Shown here piece after piece: positions 52,692 to 62,249 of a stretch of DNA of 64,000 nt. Every line of letters starts with the position of its first letter. The first letter of the stretch is position 1. The position numbers and the translations under genes were made by a program. Origin of the DNA: 40CM-4-69-5 sp036556905 (GTDB lineage: Bacteria > Methylomirabilota > Methylomirabilia > Rokubacteriales > CSP1-6); the NCBI GenBank assembly GCA_036556905.1, contig DATBIM010000006.1, positions 1 to 64,000 of the forward strand. Direction: 5' to 3'. The notes under the pieces were generated by a model. That model saw only the letters and a program-made list of their open reading frames with translations. It did not search any database and was not told the DNA's origin.

Positions 52692-53449
52692 CGTCTCGCC
52701 CGCTCCAGCACCTTGGCCGATCGCATGCCCACATAGTACGCGTAGAGCGTCGCCAGCAGAAGTCCTCTCCACCCATCCAGCACGCCCAGACGGAGGATGT
52801 ACATGCCAAGGAACCGCCCCAGGGGGCGGAGCACGAGGTCGAGCGACCGGACCCGGTGCCCGCTGCGCAGCCACTCGTCGGCGGCCAGGGTGGAGTAGCG
52901 ATCGGCCCGGGCCAGGAAGTCGGAAACGTCGCGGTAGCTGCGGTGCAGCAGGGGGCTGCGCAGCCGGGCCACCGGGCCGTCCACCTGCACCGACTCGTGG
53001 ACCGCGCGCGCCACGAAGCGCGCCCGGCCCCGGCGGAACAGCCGCACCTGCCAGTCCGGGTAGAGCCCGCCGTGGCGCACCCACCGCCCCCAGAAGATAT
53101 TCCTGCGGGGCACCGCGTAGCCCGCGTGGGAGGGGGGGTGTCCGAGCAGGTCGCGGATCTCCTCGCGCAGCTCGGGCGAGACCTCCTCGTCGGCGTCGAG
53201 CGACAGGACCCAGTCGCCCGTCGTCTGCTCCAGGGCGAAGTTCTTCTGGGCGGCGAACCCGGCCCAGGGCCGGACCACGACGCGCTCGGTGAACTCCCGA
53301 GCGATCTGGGTGGTCTTGTCGTGAGACTCCGCGTCGACCACGACGATCTCATCGGCCCAGGCCACACTCTCCAGGCAGGCTCGCAAGCGCTCCTCTTCGT
53401 CGAGCGTGATCACGGCGACGCTCAGGCGGAGGGGGCCGGCTCCGGTCAC
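52688..53449 (-). CDS. glycosyltransferase family 2 (WaaE/KdtX-like)
   Basis: 253 residues from GTG 53449. GT-A fold with VAVITLDEEERL, DEIVVVDAESHDKT and the DADEE metal motif (LSLDADEEVSP). C-terminal region has two membrane-associated helices. WaaE homologues add glucose to LPS inner-core heptose; position next to a heptosyltransferase supports that. Specificity is not proved. Confidence 0.88.
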   Translation of the reverse strand: MTGAGPLRLSVAVITLDEEERLRACLESVAWADEIVVVDAESHDKTTQIAREFTERVVVRPWAGFAAQKNFALEQTTGDWVLSLDADEEVSPELREEIRDLLGHPPSHAGYAVPRRNIFWGRWVRHGGLYPDWQVRLFRRGRARFVARAVHESVQVDGPVARLRSPLLHRSYRDVSDFLARADRYSTLAADEWLRSGHRVRSLDLVLRPLGRFLGMYILRLGVLDGWRGLLLATLYAYYVGMRSAKVLERARR

Positions 53450-54444
53450 GCCAGGAGCTCCGTGGCGGCGTGGAAGACTGGCTCGACGTCGATGGATGCC
53501 AGCCGGCCGCCGGCGCCCCGCACCGTCCGGTGCCCCGGCCCGTACGGGCCGTTGCGGGAGGGATCCGTGGGTCCGTAGAGGCCCAGGCACGGCGTGCCCA
53601 GGGCTGCGGCCAGATGCAGCGGCCCGGTGTCGGCGGCGACCATGAGGCTCGCCCGTCGCAGGACCGAGATCAGCTGGACGAGACTCGTCGGGGGCCCCAG
53701 CAGGACCCGGGGGCTGGGCTGGTCCGCGATCGTCCGCGCCAGGGCGTCTTCGCCCGGGCCCCAGACCACGACGACGTGCGCGCCCGCCTCGCTGGCCAGT
53801 CGGCCCGCCAGCGTACGAAAGCGCTCGGTCGCCCACTGCTTGCCCGGCTGTCCCGCACCGGGGTTGAGCACCACCACCCGATTGCGAGGCTTCAGACCCG
53901 AGGCCCCGAAGAACTCGTCGATGGCGGACTCCGCGGCGGGATCGGACGGGAGCCGGAAGTCGATCACCGGCTCCCCGATGCCCAGCGCCCCCGGCAGGGC
54001 CAGGTACTGCTCGACGACGTGCACGCCGCGCGGGCGCGCCACCCGGCGATTGGTGAACAGAGCGCTCAGCGGCTCCCGGGAGCTCCAGGCGTGGAAGCCG
54101 ATGCGGATCGGAGCGCGGGTGAGGGCGATCAGGATGCCGCTCTTGATCAGCCCCTGGAGGTCCAGTGCCACGTCGAAGCGCGCCGCGCCCAGGTGGCGGG
54201 CCACCGCCTGCACGGCGCCGGCCACCCCGGCCAAAGCCGCCGGTGAGCGCGCCCGTCGCCAGCCCCGGGTGTCAACGGCCACCACCTCGTCGAGCGCGGG
54301 GTGCGCAGCCAGCACCGCCGCTTCGCGACGCTCGACGATCCAGGTCAGGCGCGCCTGGGGTAGGCGCGCCCGCAGCGTCGCGGCCACCGGGAGCGCGTGC
54401 ACCACATCGCCCAGCGAGGAGAGCTTGACGATGGCGATGTTCAC
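53446..54444 (-). CDS. waaC: lipopolysaccharide heptosyltransferase I-like (GT9)
   Basis: 332 residues from GTG 54444. KLSSLGDVVHALPV at the start, NPGAGQPGKQWA, and the C-terminal ADTGPLHLAAALGTP and GPTDPSRNGPYG motifs are typical of GT9. Transfers L,D-heptose to Kdo of lipid A. It sits between the GT2 gene and rfaE2. A second GT9 gene is at 61260. Confidence 0.9.
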   Translation of the reverse strand: MNIAIVKLSSLGDVVHALPVAATLRARLPQARLTWIVERREAAVLAAHPALDEVVAVDTRGWRRARSPAALAGVAGAVQAVARHLGAARFDVALDLQGLIKSGILIALTRAPIRIGFHAWSSREPLSALFTNRRVARPRGVHVVEQYLALPGALGIGEPVIDFRLPSDPAAESAIDEFFGASGLKPRNRVVVLNPGAGQPGKQWATERFRTLAGRLASEAGAHVVVVWGPGEDALARTIADQPSPRVLLGPPTSLVQLISVLRRASLMVAADTGPLHLAAALGTPCLGLYGPTDPSRNGPYGPGHRTVRGAGGRLASIDVEPVFHAATELLA

Positions 54445-54454
54445 GCGGGTCCCC

Positions 54455-54922
54455 TCACCCGAAGCGCTCGCGGATGAGCGCGATGACATCGCGGGTGGAG
54501 TGGGCCTTGGGATCGCCGGCGATGACGACACGCCCGCCCACGGCCCGCACGCTGGCTCGCTCGGGAACCGACTCCGTCGTGTAGTCCGTGCCCTTGGCGT
54601 GAACGTGGGGTCGCAACCGGGTCACCAGGCCGTCCGCGGTGTCGTCGTCGAATCCGACCACGTGGTCCACCTCGCGCAGGGCGGCCAGGATCTCGGCCCG
54701 CTCGGCCATCGGCATGAGCGGGCGCCCGGGGCCCTTGAGGCGGCGCACGGACGCGTCGGAGTTGAGCCCGACGAACAACACGTCGCCGAGGGCCCGGGCC
54801 CCGCGCAGGTAGCGGATGTGGCCGACGTGGAGCAGATCGAAACACCCGTTGGCGAGGACGATGCGTTTGCCGGCGGCTCGCAGCCGCTCGGCCAGCGCGG
54901 CGGCTTCGTCGAGCGTCAGCAA
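54455..54922 (-). CDS. rfaE2: D-glycero-beta-D-manno-heptose 1-phosphate adenylyltransferase
   Basis: 155 residues. Nucleotidyltransferase fold with GCFDLLHVGHIRYL (HxGH) near residue 26 and KGTDYTTESVPE, typical of the C-terminal half of HldE. Makes ADP-heptose. In E. coli this is fused to the kinase; here the two are separate adjacent genes. Confidence 0.94.
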   Translation of the reverse strand: MLTLDEAAALAERLRAAGKRIVLANGCFDLLHVGHIRYLRGARALGDVLFVGLNSDASVRRLKGPGRPLMPMAERAEILAALREVDHVVGFDDDTADGLVTRLRPHVHAKGTDYTTESVPERASVRAVGGRVVIAGDPKAHSTRDVIALIRERFG

Positions 54923-54926
54923 AGGC

Positions 54927-55925
54927 TCACGCGGGGCCGAGCGCCTGGGCCAGTTCCGCGCGCGTCACCGTGGCGGTGCCGCGCTTCATGACGACGAGGC
55001 CACCCGCCATGTTGGCCAGCGCCGCCGCCTGCACCGGAGCGCCGCCGGCGGCCAAGGCCACGGTGAAGGTGCCGATCACGGTGTCCCCGGCCCCGGTGAC
55101 GTCGGCGATCTCGTCACTACCGAAGATGGGGATGAACGTCGTGGCGCCATCCCGTTCGAGCAGCGCCAGCCCCTGGCTGCCGCGCGTGACCAGCAGCATC
55201 CGAGCGTCCAGCCGCTCCAGGAGCTGGCGGCCGGCTTTCTCGACGTCCCGCTCATCGTCCACGGGCGTGCCGGTGAGCTCGGCGAGCTCGGCCTCGTTCG
55301 GCGTGGCCGCGGTGACGCCGCTGAAACGCGGCAGGTCGTAACGGCTGTCGGCGGTGACGACGAGGTTTCGCCGGCGGGCGATCGAGCGGATACGCTCGTA
55401 GAGCCGTGGCGTCAGCGTGCCGTATCCGTAGTCGGAAAGCACGATGGCGTCGGCGTGGGCGGCCAGCGAGGTCAGCCGGGCGAGGAGCCCGTCCTCGGTC
55501 GTGGGATCCAGCTCCTCGGTCGGCTCGCGGTCCAGGCGGACCACCTGCTGGCGGGTGGCCTGATAGCCGCCGGCCATGATCCGGGTCTTCACGGGCGTGG
55601 GGCGTCCGGCCTCCGTGACGATCCCGTCGGTCGGCACGCCCACGGCGTGGAAGAGCGCCACCAGCTCCTCACCGGCCCGGTCCCGCCCGATCACGCCGAC
55701 CGGCAGGACCCGGGCATCGAGGGCGCGGAGGTTGTGGGCGGCGTTGGCGGCGCCGCCCAGGCGGACGTCGCGCTCGGTGAACTTCAAGATGATGACGGGG
55801 GCCTCCCGCGAGATACGCCCGGGTTTGCCGATCAGGTATTCGTCTTCGATGAGATCGCCGACGACGATGACGGTCCGGTCGGCGAAGCGATCGACGATGG
55901 CACGCAGCCCCGCGGTCTCAGGCAT
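54927..55925 (-). CDS. rfaE1: D-glycero-beta-D-manno-heptose-7-phosphate kinase
   Basis: 332 residues from ATG 55925. PfkB/ribokinase family: GRISREAPVIIL and RLGGAANAAHNLRAL at the start, and GAGDTVIGTFTVAL with the catalytic Asp near 270. The N-terminal half of HldE as a separate protein. The stop lies 4 bases before rfaE2; the start overlaps the gmhB stop as TGATG. Confidence 0.94.
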   Translation of the reverse strand: MPETAGLRAIVDRFADRTVIVVGDLIEDEYLIGKPGRISREAPVIILKFTERDVRLGGAANAAHNLRALDARVLPVGVIGRDRAGEELVALFHAVGVPTDGIVTEAGRPTPVKTRIMAGGYQATRQQVVRLDREPTEELDPTTEDGLLARLTSLAAHADAIVLSDYGYGTLTPRLYERIRSIARRRNLVVTADSRYDLPRFSGVTAATPNEAELAELTGTPVDDERDVEKAGRQLLERLDARMLLVTRGSQGLALLERDGATTFIPIFGSDEIADVTGAGDTVIGTFTVALAAGGAPVQAAALANMAGGLVVMKRGTATVTRAELAQALGPA

Positions 55926-56506
55926 CACGCCCTCCGCTGCGCGAGCATCCACTCCACGGCGTCGAAGAGATCCGTGGCGATATAGTCGGGCGTGACCGTG
56001 AAGGTCTCGCGTCGGTACTCCCATTCGCCCAGCCCGTACCCCGTGAGGACGAGCACGCTGGTGGCTCCGACCGCCTGCGCGGCGACGAGATCAGACGCCT
56101 TGTCGCCGATGACGGTGGAGGAAGCCAGGTCGAGCTGAAGCTCGGTGGCCGCGCGCAAGATCAGGCCGGGCTTGGGCTTTCGGCACTCACACTGGGCCCG
56201 GAACGGCGGTTCCCCCTCGGTCGGATGATGAGGACAGACGTAGAGACCGTCGAGGTGGGCGCCGGCTTGCTTGAGCTGTTCGACGAGCGCAGCGTTGGTG
56301 GCGTGGAGCACGTCCTCGGAGAAATAGCCTCGGGCCACGCCGGCCTGGTTGGTGACGACGACAGCGGCGATGCCGGCGGCGTTCAGGTGGCGGATGGCTT
56401 CGGCCGAGCGCGGCATGAGCCGCAGCCGTTTGGGGTGGTTGACGTACCCCACCTCTTCAGTCAGGGTGCCATCGCGGTCGATGAAGGCGGCAGGCCGGGA
56501 CACCAC
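55925..56506 (-). CDS. gmhB: D-glycero-beta-D-manno-heptose 1,7-bisphosphate 7-phosphatase
   Basis: 193 residues from GTG 56506. HAD fold: FIDRDGTLTEE (Asp nucleophile), VVVTNQAGVARGY, CPHHPTEGEPPF and CECRKPKPG, the zinc-binding Cys/His set of GmhB. Third step of the ADP-heptose pathway, with rfaE1 and rfaE2 just downstream. GmhA is not in the window. Confidence 0.94.
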   Translation of the reverse strand: MVSRPAAFIDRDGTLTEEVGYVNHPKRLRLMPRSAEAIRHLNAAGIAAVVVTNQAGVARGYFSEDVLHATNAALVEQLKQAGAHLDGLYVCPHHPTEGEPPFRAQCECRKPKPGLILRAATELQLDLASSTVIGDKASDLVAAQAVGATSVLVLTGYGLGEWEYRRETFTVTPDYIATDLFDAVEWMLAQRRA

Positions 56507-56538
56507 TGCTGAGAGTCTACGGCCTTACCCCGCGATTC

Positions 56539-57642
56539 TCAAGACAATTTGCCCTTCGCGCTCGCGCACGTCCGGTACAGAGGCGCGAATGCGGCGACCT
56601 GCGCGGCGTAGGTAAAGGGCTCGGCGGAGGCCCGCGCCGCCTCCCCCATCGCGGCTCCGCGCTGACGCAACTCGGCCAGGCCCGCGGCGACGGCGCGGGG
56701 GTCGCGCGGGTCGACAATGACTCCGTTCACGCCGGTGCGAACCACCTCGCTGCCGCCGGCGCTGGCGCTCGCCACGATGGGCAAGCCGGAGGCCAGCGCC
56801 TCCAGGTGCACGTTGCCGAAGGGTTCGTAGCGGCTGGGCAAGACGCCGGCATCGGCCGCAGCGTACCAGCGCTCAACGTCGGCGCGCGGACCCAGCCAGA
56901 TCAGCCGCTCGGCCACGCGGTGACGGGCAGCCAGCGCCCGGTACGGGCCGACATCCCCCTTCCCCACCACGAGGAGCCGGCTCTGAGGATCGCCGAGCAG
57001 GGCCATCGCCTCGATCGCCGTGGCCAGGCCCTTGCGCTCGAACCCGCTGCCCACGAAGAGCGCCGTCCAGGCGTCCGGGGCGAGGCCGGCCTCCGTGCGG
57101 GCCGCTGCCCGCATGGTCTTGCGGTTGGCCGGATGAAAGCGCTGCAGGTCGACGCCGTTGTAGATGACGGTGACGCGATGCGGGCTCACAGCGTAGAGCG
57201 TCTCGATCTCTCGCTTGCCCGCGTTTGAGATGGCGACGATGTGCGGGGTGCGGGCGAACACGCGCTGCTCCAGCGCGAGCACCACCCGGTGGTACAGGCG
57301 CCGCCCCGACGGCCCTCCGCGACTGAGCAGGTAGCCGCGGTGGCATCCCTCACCCGCCCGGTAGATATCCTGGCCGAGTGTCCGCTCGTGGCTTTGCACG
57401 ACGTCCCAATCCCGGGTGGCCAGCAGACGCGTCGCGGCGGCCAACAACAGCGCCCGGGCGGTCGCGGCGAGCGGCGGCATGGGCAGGCGGTGGAGCACGA
57501 CGCCGTCGATCGGGTCCTGACCGGGGAGGCTCGCCAGGTGCAGCTCATATCCGTGCTCGACCAGCGCCGTGATCAAGCCGGCCGTCGCCCGCTCCACGCC
57601 GCCGTGAAATACGAACGGCCGCGCCACGAGAAGCAGCTTCAC
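56539..57642 (-). CDS. glycosyltransferase family 4, LPS core cluster
   Basis: 367 residues from GTG 57642. KLLLVARPFVFHGGVERATAG at the N-terminus, donor domain with VIYNGVDLQRFHP, ALFVGSGFERKGL and SRYEPFGNVHLEALASGLP. Resembles WaaG-type glucosyltransferases. The frame stays open upstream through the 81 bp tandem repeat at 57653-57928, so a longer N-terminus made of 27-residue repeats is formally possible, but GT4 homology begins at 57642. Confidence 0.88.
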   Translation of the reverse strand: MKLLLVARPFVFHGGVERATAGLITALVEHGYELHLASLPGQDPIDGVVLHRLPMPPLAATARALLLAAATRLLATRDWDVVQSHERTLGQDIYRAGEGCHRGYLLSRGGPSGRRLYHRVVLALEQRVFARTPHIVAISNAGKREIETLYAVSPHRVTVIYNGVDLQRFHPANRKTMRAAARTEAGLAPDAWTALFVGSGFERKGLATAIEAMALLGDPQSRLLVVGKGDVGPYRALAARHRVAERLIWLGPRADVERWYAAADAGVLPSRYEPFGNVHLEALASGLPIVASASAGGSEVVRTGVNGVIVDPRDPRAVAAGLAELRQRGAAMGEAARASAEPFTYAAQVAAFAPLYRTCASAKGKLS

Positions 57643-57652
57643 CGTAACGGGA

Positions 57653-57928
57653 GCCGCGTGCTCGGGTAGGACCGAGGGTGGGCCGCTCTGGGTGCGGCGT
57701 GGCGGCGTGCGCAATCCCGATTGATTGCCCCGGGCCGGGTGCTCGGGTAGGACCGAGGGTGGGCTGCTCTGGGTGCGGCGTGGCGGCGTGCGCAATCCCG
57801 ATTGATTGCCCCGGGCCGCGTGCTCGGGTCGGACCGAGGGTGGGCCGCTCTGGGTGCGGCGTGGCGGCGTGCGCAATCCCGATTGATTGCCCCGGGCCGG
57901 GTGCTCGGGTAGGACCGAGGGTGGGCCG
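57653..57928. repeat. 81 bp tandem repeat, about 3.4 copies
   Basis: The unit starting GTGCTCGGG recurs with a period of exactly 81 bases (CTCGGGT at 57661, 57742, 57823 and 57904), with only a few substitutions between copies. Each copy contains CAATC-CC-GATTG, a short dyad. It fills the gap between two glycosyltransferase genes. As 81 is a multiple of three, copy-number changes would not shift the open minus-strand frame. Confidence 0.9.
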
Positions 57929-57930
57929 GG

Positions 57931-59058
57931 CTAGGCACGGGTGGCGACGAGATTATCGATCAGCGGGAAGAGACGGGCGCGGGCGGCGGTGAAGCTGTAC
58001 TCGGCGACGCAGCGCGCCCGCGCCCGTCGGCCCAGCGACGCCGCGATCTCGGGTTCGCTGACGAGGTGGTGGATGGCCTTGGCCAGCTCACCGACGTGAC
58101 CCGGGGGCACCACGACTCCGCCGTCACCCAGGATCTCGGGGATCATCGAGACCGCGGTGGCGACGATGGGGCGACCCAGCGCCATGGCATCGAAGAGCTT
58201 GGCGGGAACCTGCCCCACGGTGTCGGTCGTGGCCCGCTGTGGCACCACCACGACATCGGCGGCGGCCAGGTAGCGAGGCACATCGTCGAAGGGGACCTCG
58301 CCGAGGGTGCGGACGAACGGCCGCGCCGCCCACCGGCGGGCGGCGTCGCTGCCCGGCTTGACGCCGACGAGGGCCAGGGTGACCCCGCCGCCGAGACTGG
58401 CCACGGCCTCCACCAGATCGTCCACGCCCTTGTAGGCGCGGGGCGTTCCCAGGAACATGACCAGGGGAGATCGATCGAACCCGAGGGCGGCGCGGGTCGC
58501 CACGTGATCGTAGCGTTCTGGATTCCACGCGTCCGTGTCGCGGACGTGGGGTAGCAGGGTGCCCCCGAACCGGCGTTCCAGGAATCGGGAGGCCACGGTG
58601 AGCGCATCGGCGGCCGGGATGAGCCGCTCACACAGCCAGGTCCAGGTGAGGCCGTTGGGGTTGGCCAGATTCAGCGCGCGGCCGACCCGGCCCCACGCTC
58701 CCGAACGGTAGTAGAAGCCGAGCTCCCAGTCGTCGATGTCGAGCACAAGCGGCCGCCGCCGTCGGCGGCGGGCCAGCAGGGCCAGCCCGTAGCTGGTCGG
58801 CCGCGGCTTGGAGGCGTAGAGCACGTCCCCGTCGATCCGGTCCAGCAGAGCGCGGATGTCGCCGACGAAGGCGGGATACCGGTGCGCCGGGACGGCCACA
58901 TACTCGATCGCCCCAGCGGTGACCGGGGCCCACGGGCGCGGGCCGAATTGCGGACCGACGACGGCGACGCGGTACCGGGGGGCGAGCAGGCGCGCGAGCA
59001 GGTCGGCACGACCGGTGGCGTTGTCAGAGAGGTCGAAGGCGAGGATCGTGATCTTCAT
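57931..59058 (-). CDS. glycosyltransferase family 4
   Basis: 375 residues from ATG 59058. KITILAFDLSDNATGRADLLA at the start, LVLDIDDWELGFYY in the acceptor half, and VMFLGTPRAYKGVDDL and QRATTDTVGQVPAKLFDAMA in the donor half. The conserved region lacks the usual E-x7-E form at SxExxG, using Thr-rich residues. Donor and acceptor unknown. It overlaps the next gene by 4 bases. Confidence 0.86.
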   Translation of the reverse strand: MKITILAFDLSDNATGRADLLARLLAPRYRVAVVGPQFGPRPWAPVTAGAIEYVAVPAHRYPAFVGDIRALLDRIDGDVLYASKPRPTSYGLALLARRRRRRPLVLDIDDWELGFYYRSGAWGRVGRALNLANPNGLTWTWLCERLIPAADALTVASRFLERRFGGTLLPHVRDTDAWNPERYDHVATRAALGFDRSPLVMFLGTPRAYKGVDDLVEAVASLGGGVTLALVGVKPGSDAARRWAARPFVRTLGEVPFDDVPRYLAAADVVVVPQRATTDTVGQVPAKLFDAMALGRPIVATAVSMIPEILGDGGVVVPPGHVGELAKAIHHLVSEPEIAASLGRRARARCVAEYSFTAARARLFPLIDNLVATRA

Positions 59059-60161
59059 GCTGCCAGGGTCCGATACCGCTCTTCCAGTGCGGCAGCCAGG
59101 GCGGCACCAGAATAACGGCTGATGACCAGGCGGCGTCCGGCCTCGCCGAGCTTCGCCCGGAGCGCGGGGTCGTGGGCGAGGCGTCGAAGGGCGGCGGCCA
59201 GGGCCGCGGCGTCGCCCGCGTGCACCAGCAGAGCGTGCTCGCCGTCGCGGAGAACCTCGCCGACGACACCCACCCGCGAGGCGATGAGCGGGCGGCCCGC
59301 CGCAAGATATTCCCACACCACCCGCGACATGCCTTCCGACTCCACGGGCACGTAGAGGGCCACGTCGATGGCAGCCATGGTGGCACAGGGGTCGGCGGCG
59401 AATCCGGCGATCGTGAACGATCGGGTCAGGCCCGAGTGGTGTACGCGGTCGCGGATGGCGGCCTCCGCGCTCCCCCGCCCGACCAGAGCGAAGTGCAGGC
59501 GATCGTCGGCGAGCCGCCCGGCCGCGTCCACCACGACGTCATGCCCCTTCATGCCCCGCAGACCCCCGACCATCCCAACCAGTAGCTGACCGTCGCTGGC
59601 ACCCAGCTGGTGCCGGAGCAGCGGGTCGGCCGGGCGCGGCTGGAAACGCTCGATATCGACCCCGCCGGGTAAGGTCACGACGCGCTCGGGGGGCAGGAGC
59701 CCGCTGGCGAGATACTGGCGGCGGATGGCCTCGGTCACGGTGACGACGAGCCCGGTCGCCCGCCGATACAGCCAGCGGTTGGCAGCGTGTGGCGTGACCG
59801 CCTGGCAGATGTGCCGGGTCCGCACCAGCGGACGCGGCGTCGGGCTCAAGCGGTTGGCCAACGCCGCCAGCCAGTGCTCTTTGCTCCGGTGCACGTGCAC
59901 CACATCGACGCGGGATAGCCATCCCCGGAGACGTCGCAAATCCGCCAGGTCCGTGGATGGCCGCAGGCCGCTCTGCAGCCCCAGCGTGACGATGTCCTCG
60001 ACGCCCTCGGCTCGAGCCTGACCGATGACCTTGGCTTCCGTTCCGGCGCGGCAGCCCAGGGTGACGGCGTGGCCGCGGCTGCTCAGCTCGTGGCACACCC
60101 GGGCCGCCCAGTAGGCGTCGGACGACCAGCCCCGGCAGGACATCAGGTGCAGGATGCGCAT
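59055..60161 (-). CDS. glycosyltransferase family 4
   Basis: 368 residues from ATG 60161. RILHLMSCRGWSSDAYWAARV at the start (a WxS/G acceptor loop), VVTLPGGVDIERFQP, VGMVGGLRGMKGHD and VPVESEGMSRVVWEYLAAG carry the GT-B features. Probably builds outer core or O-antigen-like sugar. Coupled to the previous gene. Confidence 0.87.
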   Translation of the reverse strand: MRILHLMSCRGWSSDAYWAARVCHELSSRGHAVTLGCRAGTEAKVIGQARAEGVEDIVTLGLQSGLRPSTDLADLRRLRGWLSRVDVVHVHRSKEHWLAALANRLSPTPRPLVRTRHICQAVTPHAANRWLYRRATGLVVTVTEAIRRQYLASGLLPPERVVTLPGGVDIERFQPRPADPLLRHQLGASDGQLLVGMVGGLRGMKGHDVVVDAAGRLADDRLHFALVGRGSAEAAIRDRVHHSGLTRSFTIAGFAADPCATMAAIDVALYVPVESEGMSRVVWEYLAAGRPLIASRVGVVGEVLRDGEHALLVHAGDAAALAAALRRLAHDPALRAKLGEAGRRLVISRYSGAALAAALEERYRTLAA

Positions 60162-60165
60162 CGGC

Positions 60166-61269
60166 TCAGACGATCGTCTGGTAGACCGCTTCGACGATGA
60201 CGACCGATCGTTCCGGGCTGAACTCGGTCTCGGCCCGCCGGCGACCCGCCTGGCCCATGGCCCGGGCGCGGGCCGGGTCGGTGAGGATGGCGGCCAGGGC
60301 CGTGGCCACGCTCTCGGGACGGTCGTCGTCGATGAGCAACCCCGTCTGACCATCGAGGACTGTCTCGGGCAGCGCGCCGACGCGCCGCGCCACCACCGGG
60401 CGGGCTGCCGCCATCGCCTCCAGGACGGCCCGGCAAGAGTCGTCGGAGCCGGCCGCCATCAGGGCGAAGCAGTCGCCGGCCGCCACCACGGCGGGCAGAT
60501 CCCGATCGCGATAGCCGGTGAAGACCACGTGCCTGGTCAGCCCCATCTCGGTCACGAGGTGCTCGAGTCGGGCGCGGGCCTCGCCCTTGCCGACGAGGAG
60601 CAGCCGCACGTCGGGCAGCGTGCGCAGCAGCAGCCGGAGGGCGGCCAGGAGCAGCTCGTGGCCGCGATTCGGGGCGAGCCGGGACACCGAGACGACAACG
60701 GGCGCCAGCCCGAGCTTGAACTCTTCGCGCACGGGTGCCGGATCGACGGGCGTCTGGAAGCGAGGAAGGTCGGCCACGCCGGGGACCCAGTGCGTGCGCT
60801 CCTCGGGGATGCCCACCTCCCGGCAGCGCGCCTCGATCTGGCGCGAGACCGCGAACGCGGCAGCGGTGCGCTGGTACAGCGCCGCCGACAAGCGGTCCCG
60901 CTTCACGGCGCGGAAATTGTGAAAGGTTCGCACGAGGGGAATGGGCCGGCCCGAGCCCCGCGCCCGGCGGACCAGCAACCCGAGCCAGTGGTCGTGCGAG
61001 TGATGACAATGGATGATGTCGACGCCCTCGGCGCGGGCAATCGCGCGCAGGCGTCGGCGGTCAGCGAGGATCCGTCTGGGTTCCAGATGCAGGCCGGGCA
61101 GTGGATCGAGACCGGCCTCGCGGGCCTTGGCCTCGAAGCGGTCACCGGGAATCACGCCGAGCAAGACGCGATGGCCGCGCCGCCGGAGGCTCGAGGCAAG
61201 CCGGATCACCGGATCGGCGCTCCCCGTCCACCAGCGGTTGGCCGCGAGGTGGAGGACTGTCAGGCCCAT
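60166..61269 (-). CDS. glycosyltransferase family 4
   Basis: 367 residues. TVLHLAANRWWTGSADPVIRL at the start, VPGVADLPRFQTP, VVSVSRLAPNRGHE and GSDDSCRAVLEAMAAARP in the donor domain. Similar overall to the neighbour at 59055, suggesting duplication with divergence. Overlaps waaF by 10 bases. Confidence 0.87.
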   Translation of the reverse strand: MGLTVLHLAANRWWTGSADPVIRLASSLRRRGHRVLLGVIPGDRFEAKAREAGLDPLPGLHLEPRRILADRRRLRAIARAEGVDIIHCHHSHDHWLGLLVRRARGSGRPIPLVRTFHNFRAVKRDRLSAALYQRTAAAFAVSRQIEARCREVGIPEERTHWVPGVADLPRFQTPVDPAPVREEFKLGLAPVVVSVSRLAPNRGHELLLAALRLLLRTLPDVRLLLVGKGEARARLEHLVTEMGLTRHVVFTGYRDRDLPAVVAAGDCFALMAAGSDDSCRAVLEAMAAARPVVARRVGALPETVLDGQTGLLIDDDRPESVATALAAILTDPARARAMGQAGRRRAETEFSPERSVVIVEAVYQTIV

Positions 61270-62249
61270 TGCGGCAGCACGGTGCGCAGCCGCGCCTCGA
61301 CCTCATCCGCGGTGATGGCGCGCAGGCAGGGATGGTCGATCGGGCACGTGCGGTAGAAGCAGGGCGCGCAGGGCGTGGGCCGGCTCACCACGGCCACCGG
61401 GCCACGGGGGGCGGTGAGGCCGGGGTCGGTGGGGCCGAAGAGGCTGACGACCGGTGTGCCCAGCGCGGCGGCCAGGTGTCCGACGCCGGTGTCTCCGCAT
61501 ACGAGCGCGTCGAGCTCGGACAGGACGGCGGTCAGTAGCGCCGGGCTGTCCCGGCCCACCAGGCTCGCGACCGCGACCCGCTCGCGTACCGCGGTCGCCG
61601 TCGACAGATCAGCGGGAGCGCCGAGCAGGACGGGGCGGGCGCCGTGATGCACCAGCAGGTGGCAGAACTCGACCAGACGCTCGGCCGGCCAGAGCTTCGA
61701 GGGGCCGAACTCCGCGCCGAGGTGAAGTCCGACCCGGGGTCCCCGACCGTCCCCTGCCCCGGCCTCGGTGAACAGGGCTCTGGCCGCCTCTCGGCTCTCC
61801 GCGCCCTCCTTGGGGGGGATCAGGGCTGGCGTGCGCGTCACCGGCGGCAGACCGAGGGGTGTCAGCAAGAGCAGGTATTCGTCGATTTGATGCGGCCTTG
61901 GCGAGGGAGGCGTGAGGCGATCGGTTAACAACAGCGTACGCCCACCCCCACTGAAGCCAATCCGACGGCGCGTGCCCCAGTACCAGGCGGACAACGCCGA
62001 CTCCAGGGAGTTGGGCAGTAGCAGCGCCACGTCCGAGCCGAGCGCCCGCACGCTGTCGGCGGCTCTGATTCGTCCGCTCAACGACCGTGGATAGGTCACC
62101 AGCACATCCCCTAGCCCCTGCCCGGCCAGCACCGAAGCCCATGGTCCAGCCAGGCCGATGCGGCGATCCGGGAGTCCCGCGCGGAGGGAACGAAGCACGG
62201 GAACCGCCATGACGGTGTCCCCGAGCCAGTTGGGAAGGCGCACGATCAC
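61260..62249 (-). CDS. waaF: lipopolysaccharide heptosyltransferase II-like (GT9)
   Basis: 329 residues from GTG 62249, which overlaps the lpxK stop (GTGA). VRLPNWLGDTVMAVPVL at the start and CGDTGVGHLAAALGTP plus FGPTDPGL at the end are GT9 motifs, and NWLGD matches WaaF. The C-terminus has a cysteine cluster (CAPCFYRTCPIDHPCL) seen in WaaF/RfaF relatives. Adds the second heptose. Confidence 0.9.
   Translation of the reverse strand: MIVRLPNWLGDTVMAVPVLRSLRAGLPDRRIGLAGPWASVLAGQGLGDVLVTYPRSLSGRIRAADSVRALGSDVALLLPNSLESALSAWYWGTRRRIGFSGGGRTLLLTDRLTPPSPRPHQIDEYLLLLTPLGLPPVTRTPALIPPKEGAESREAARALFTEAGAGDGRGPRVGLHLGAEFGPSKLWPAERLVEFCHLLVHHGARPVLLGAPADLSTATAVRERVAVASLVGRDSPALLTAVLSELDALVCGDTGVGHLAAALGTPVVSLFGPTDPGLTAPRGPVAVVSRPTPCAPCFYRTCPIDHPCLRAITADEVEARLRTVLPQWA

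Noticed and set aside
57653..57928. CRISPR array
   Set aside because: The whole 81 bp unit is repeated without variable spacers, so it is a plain tandem repeat.
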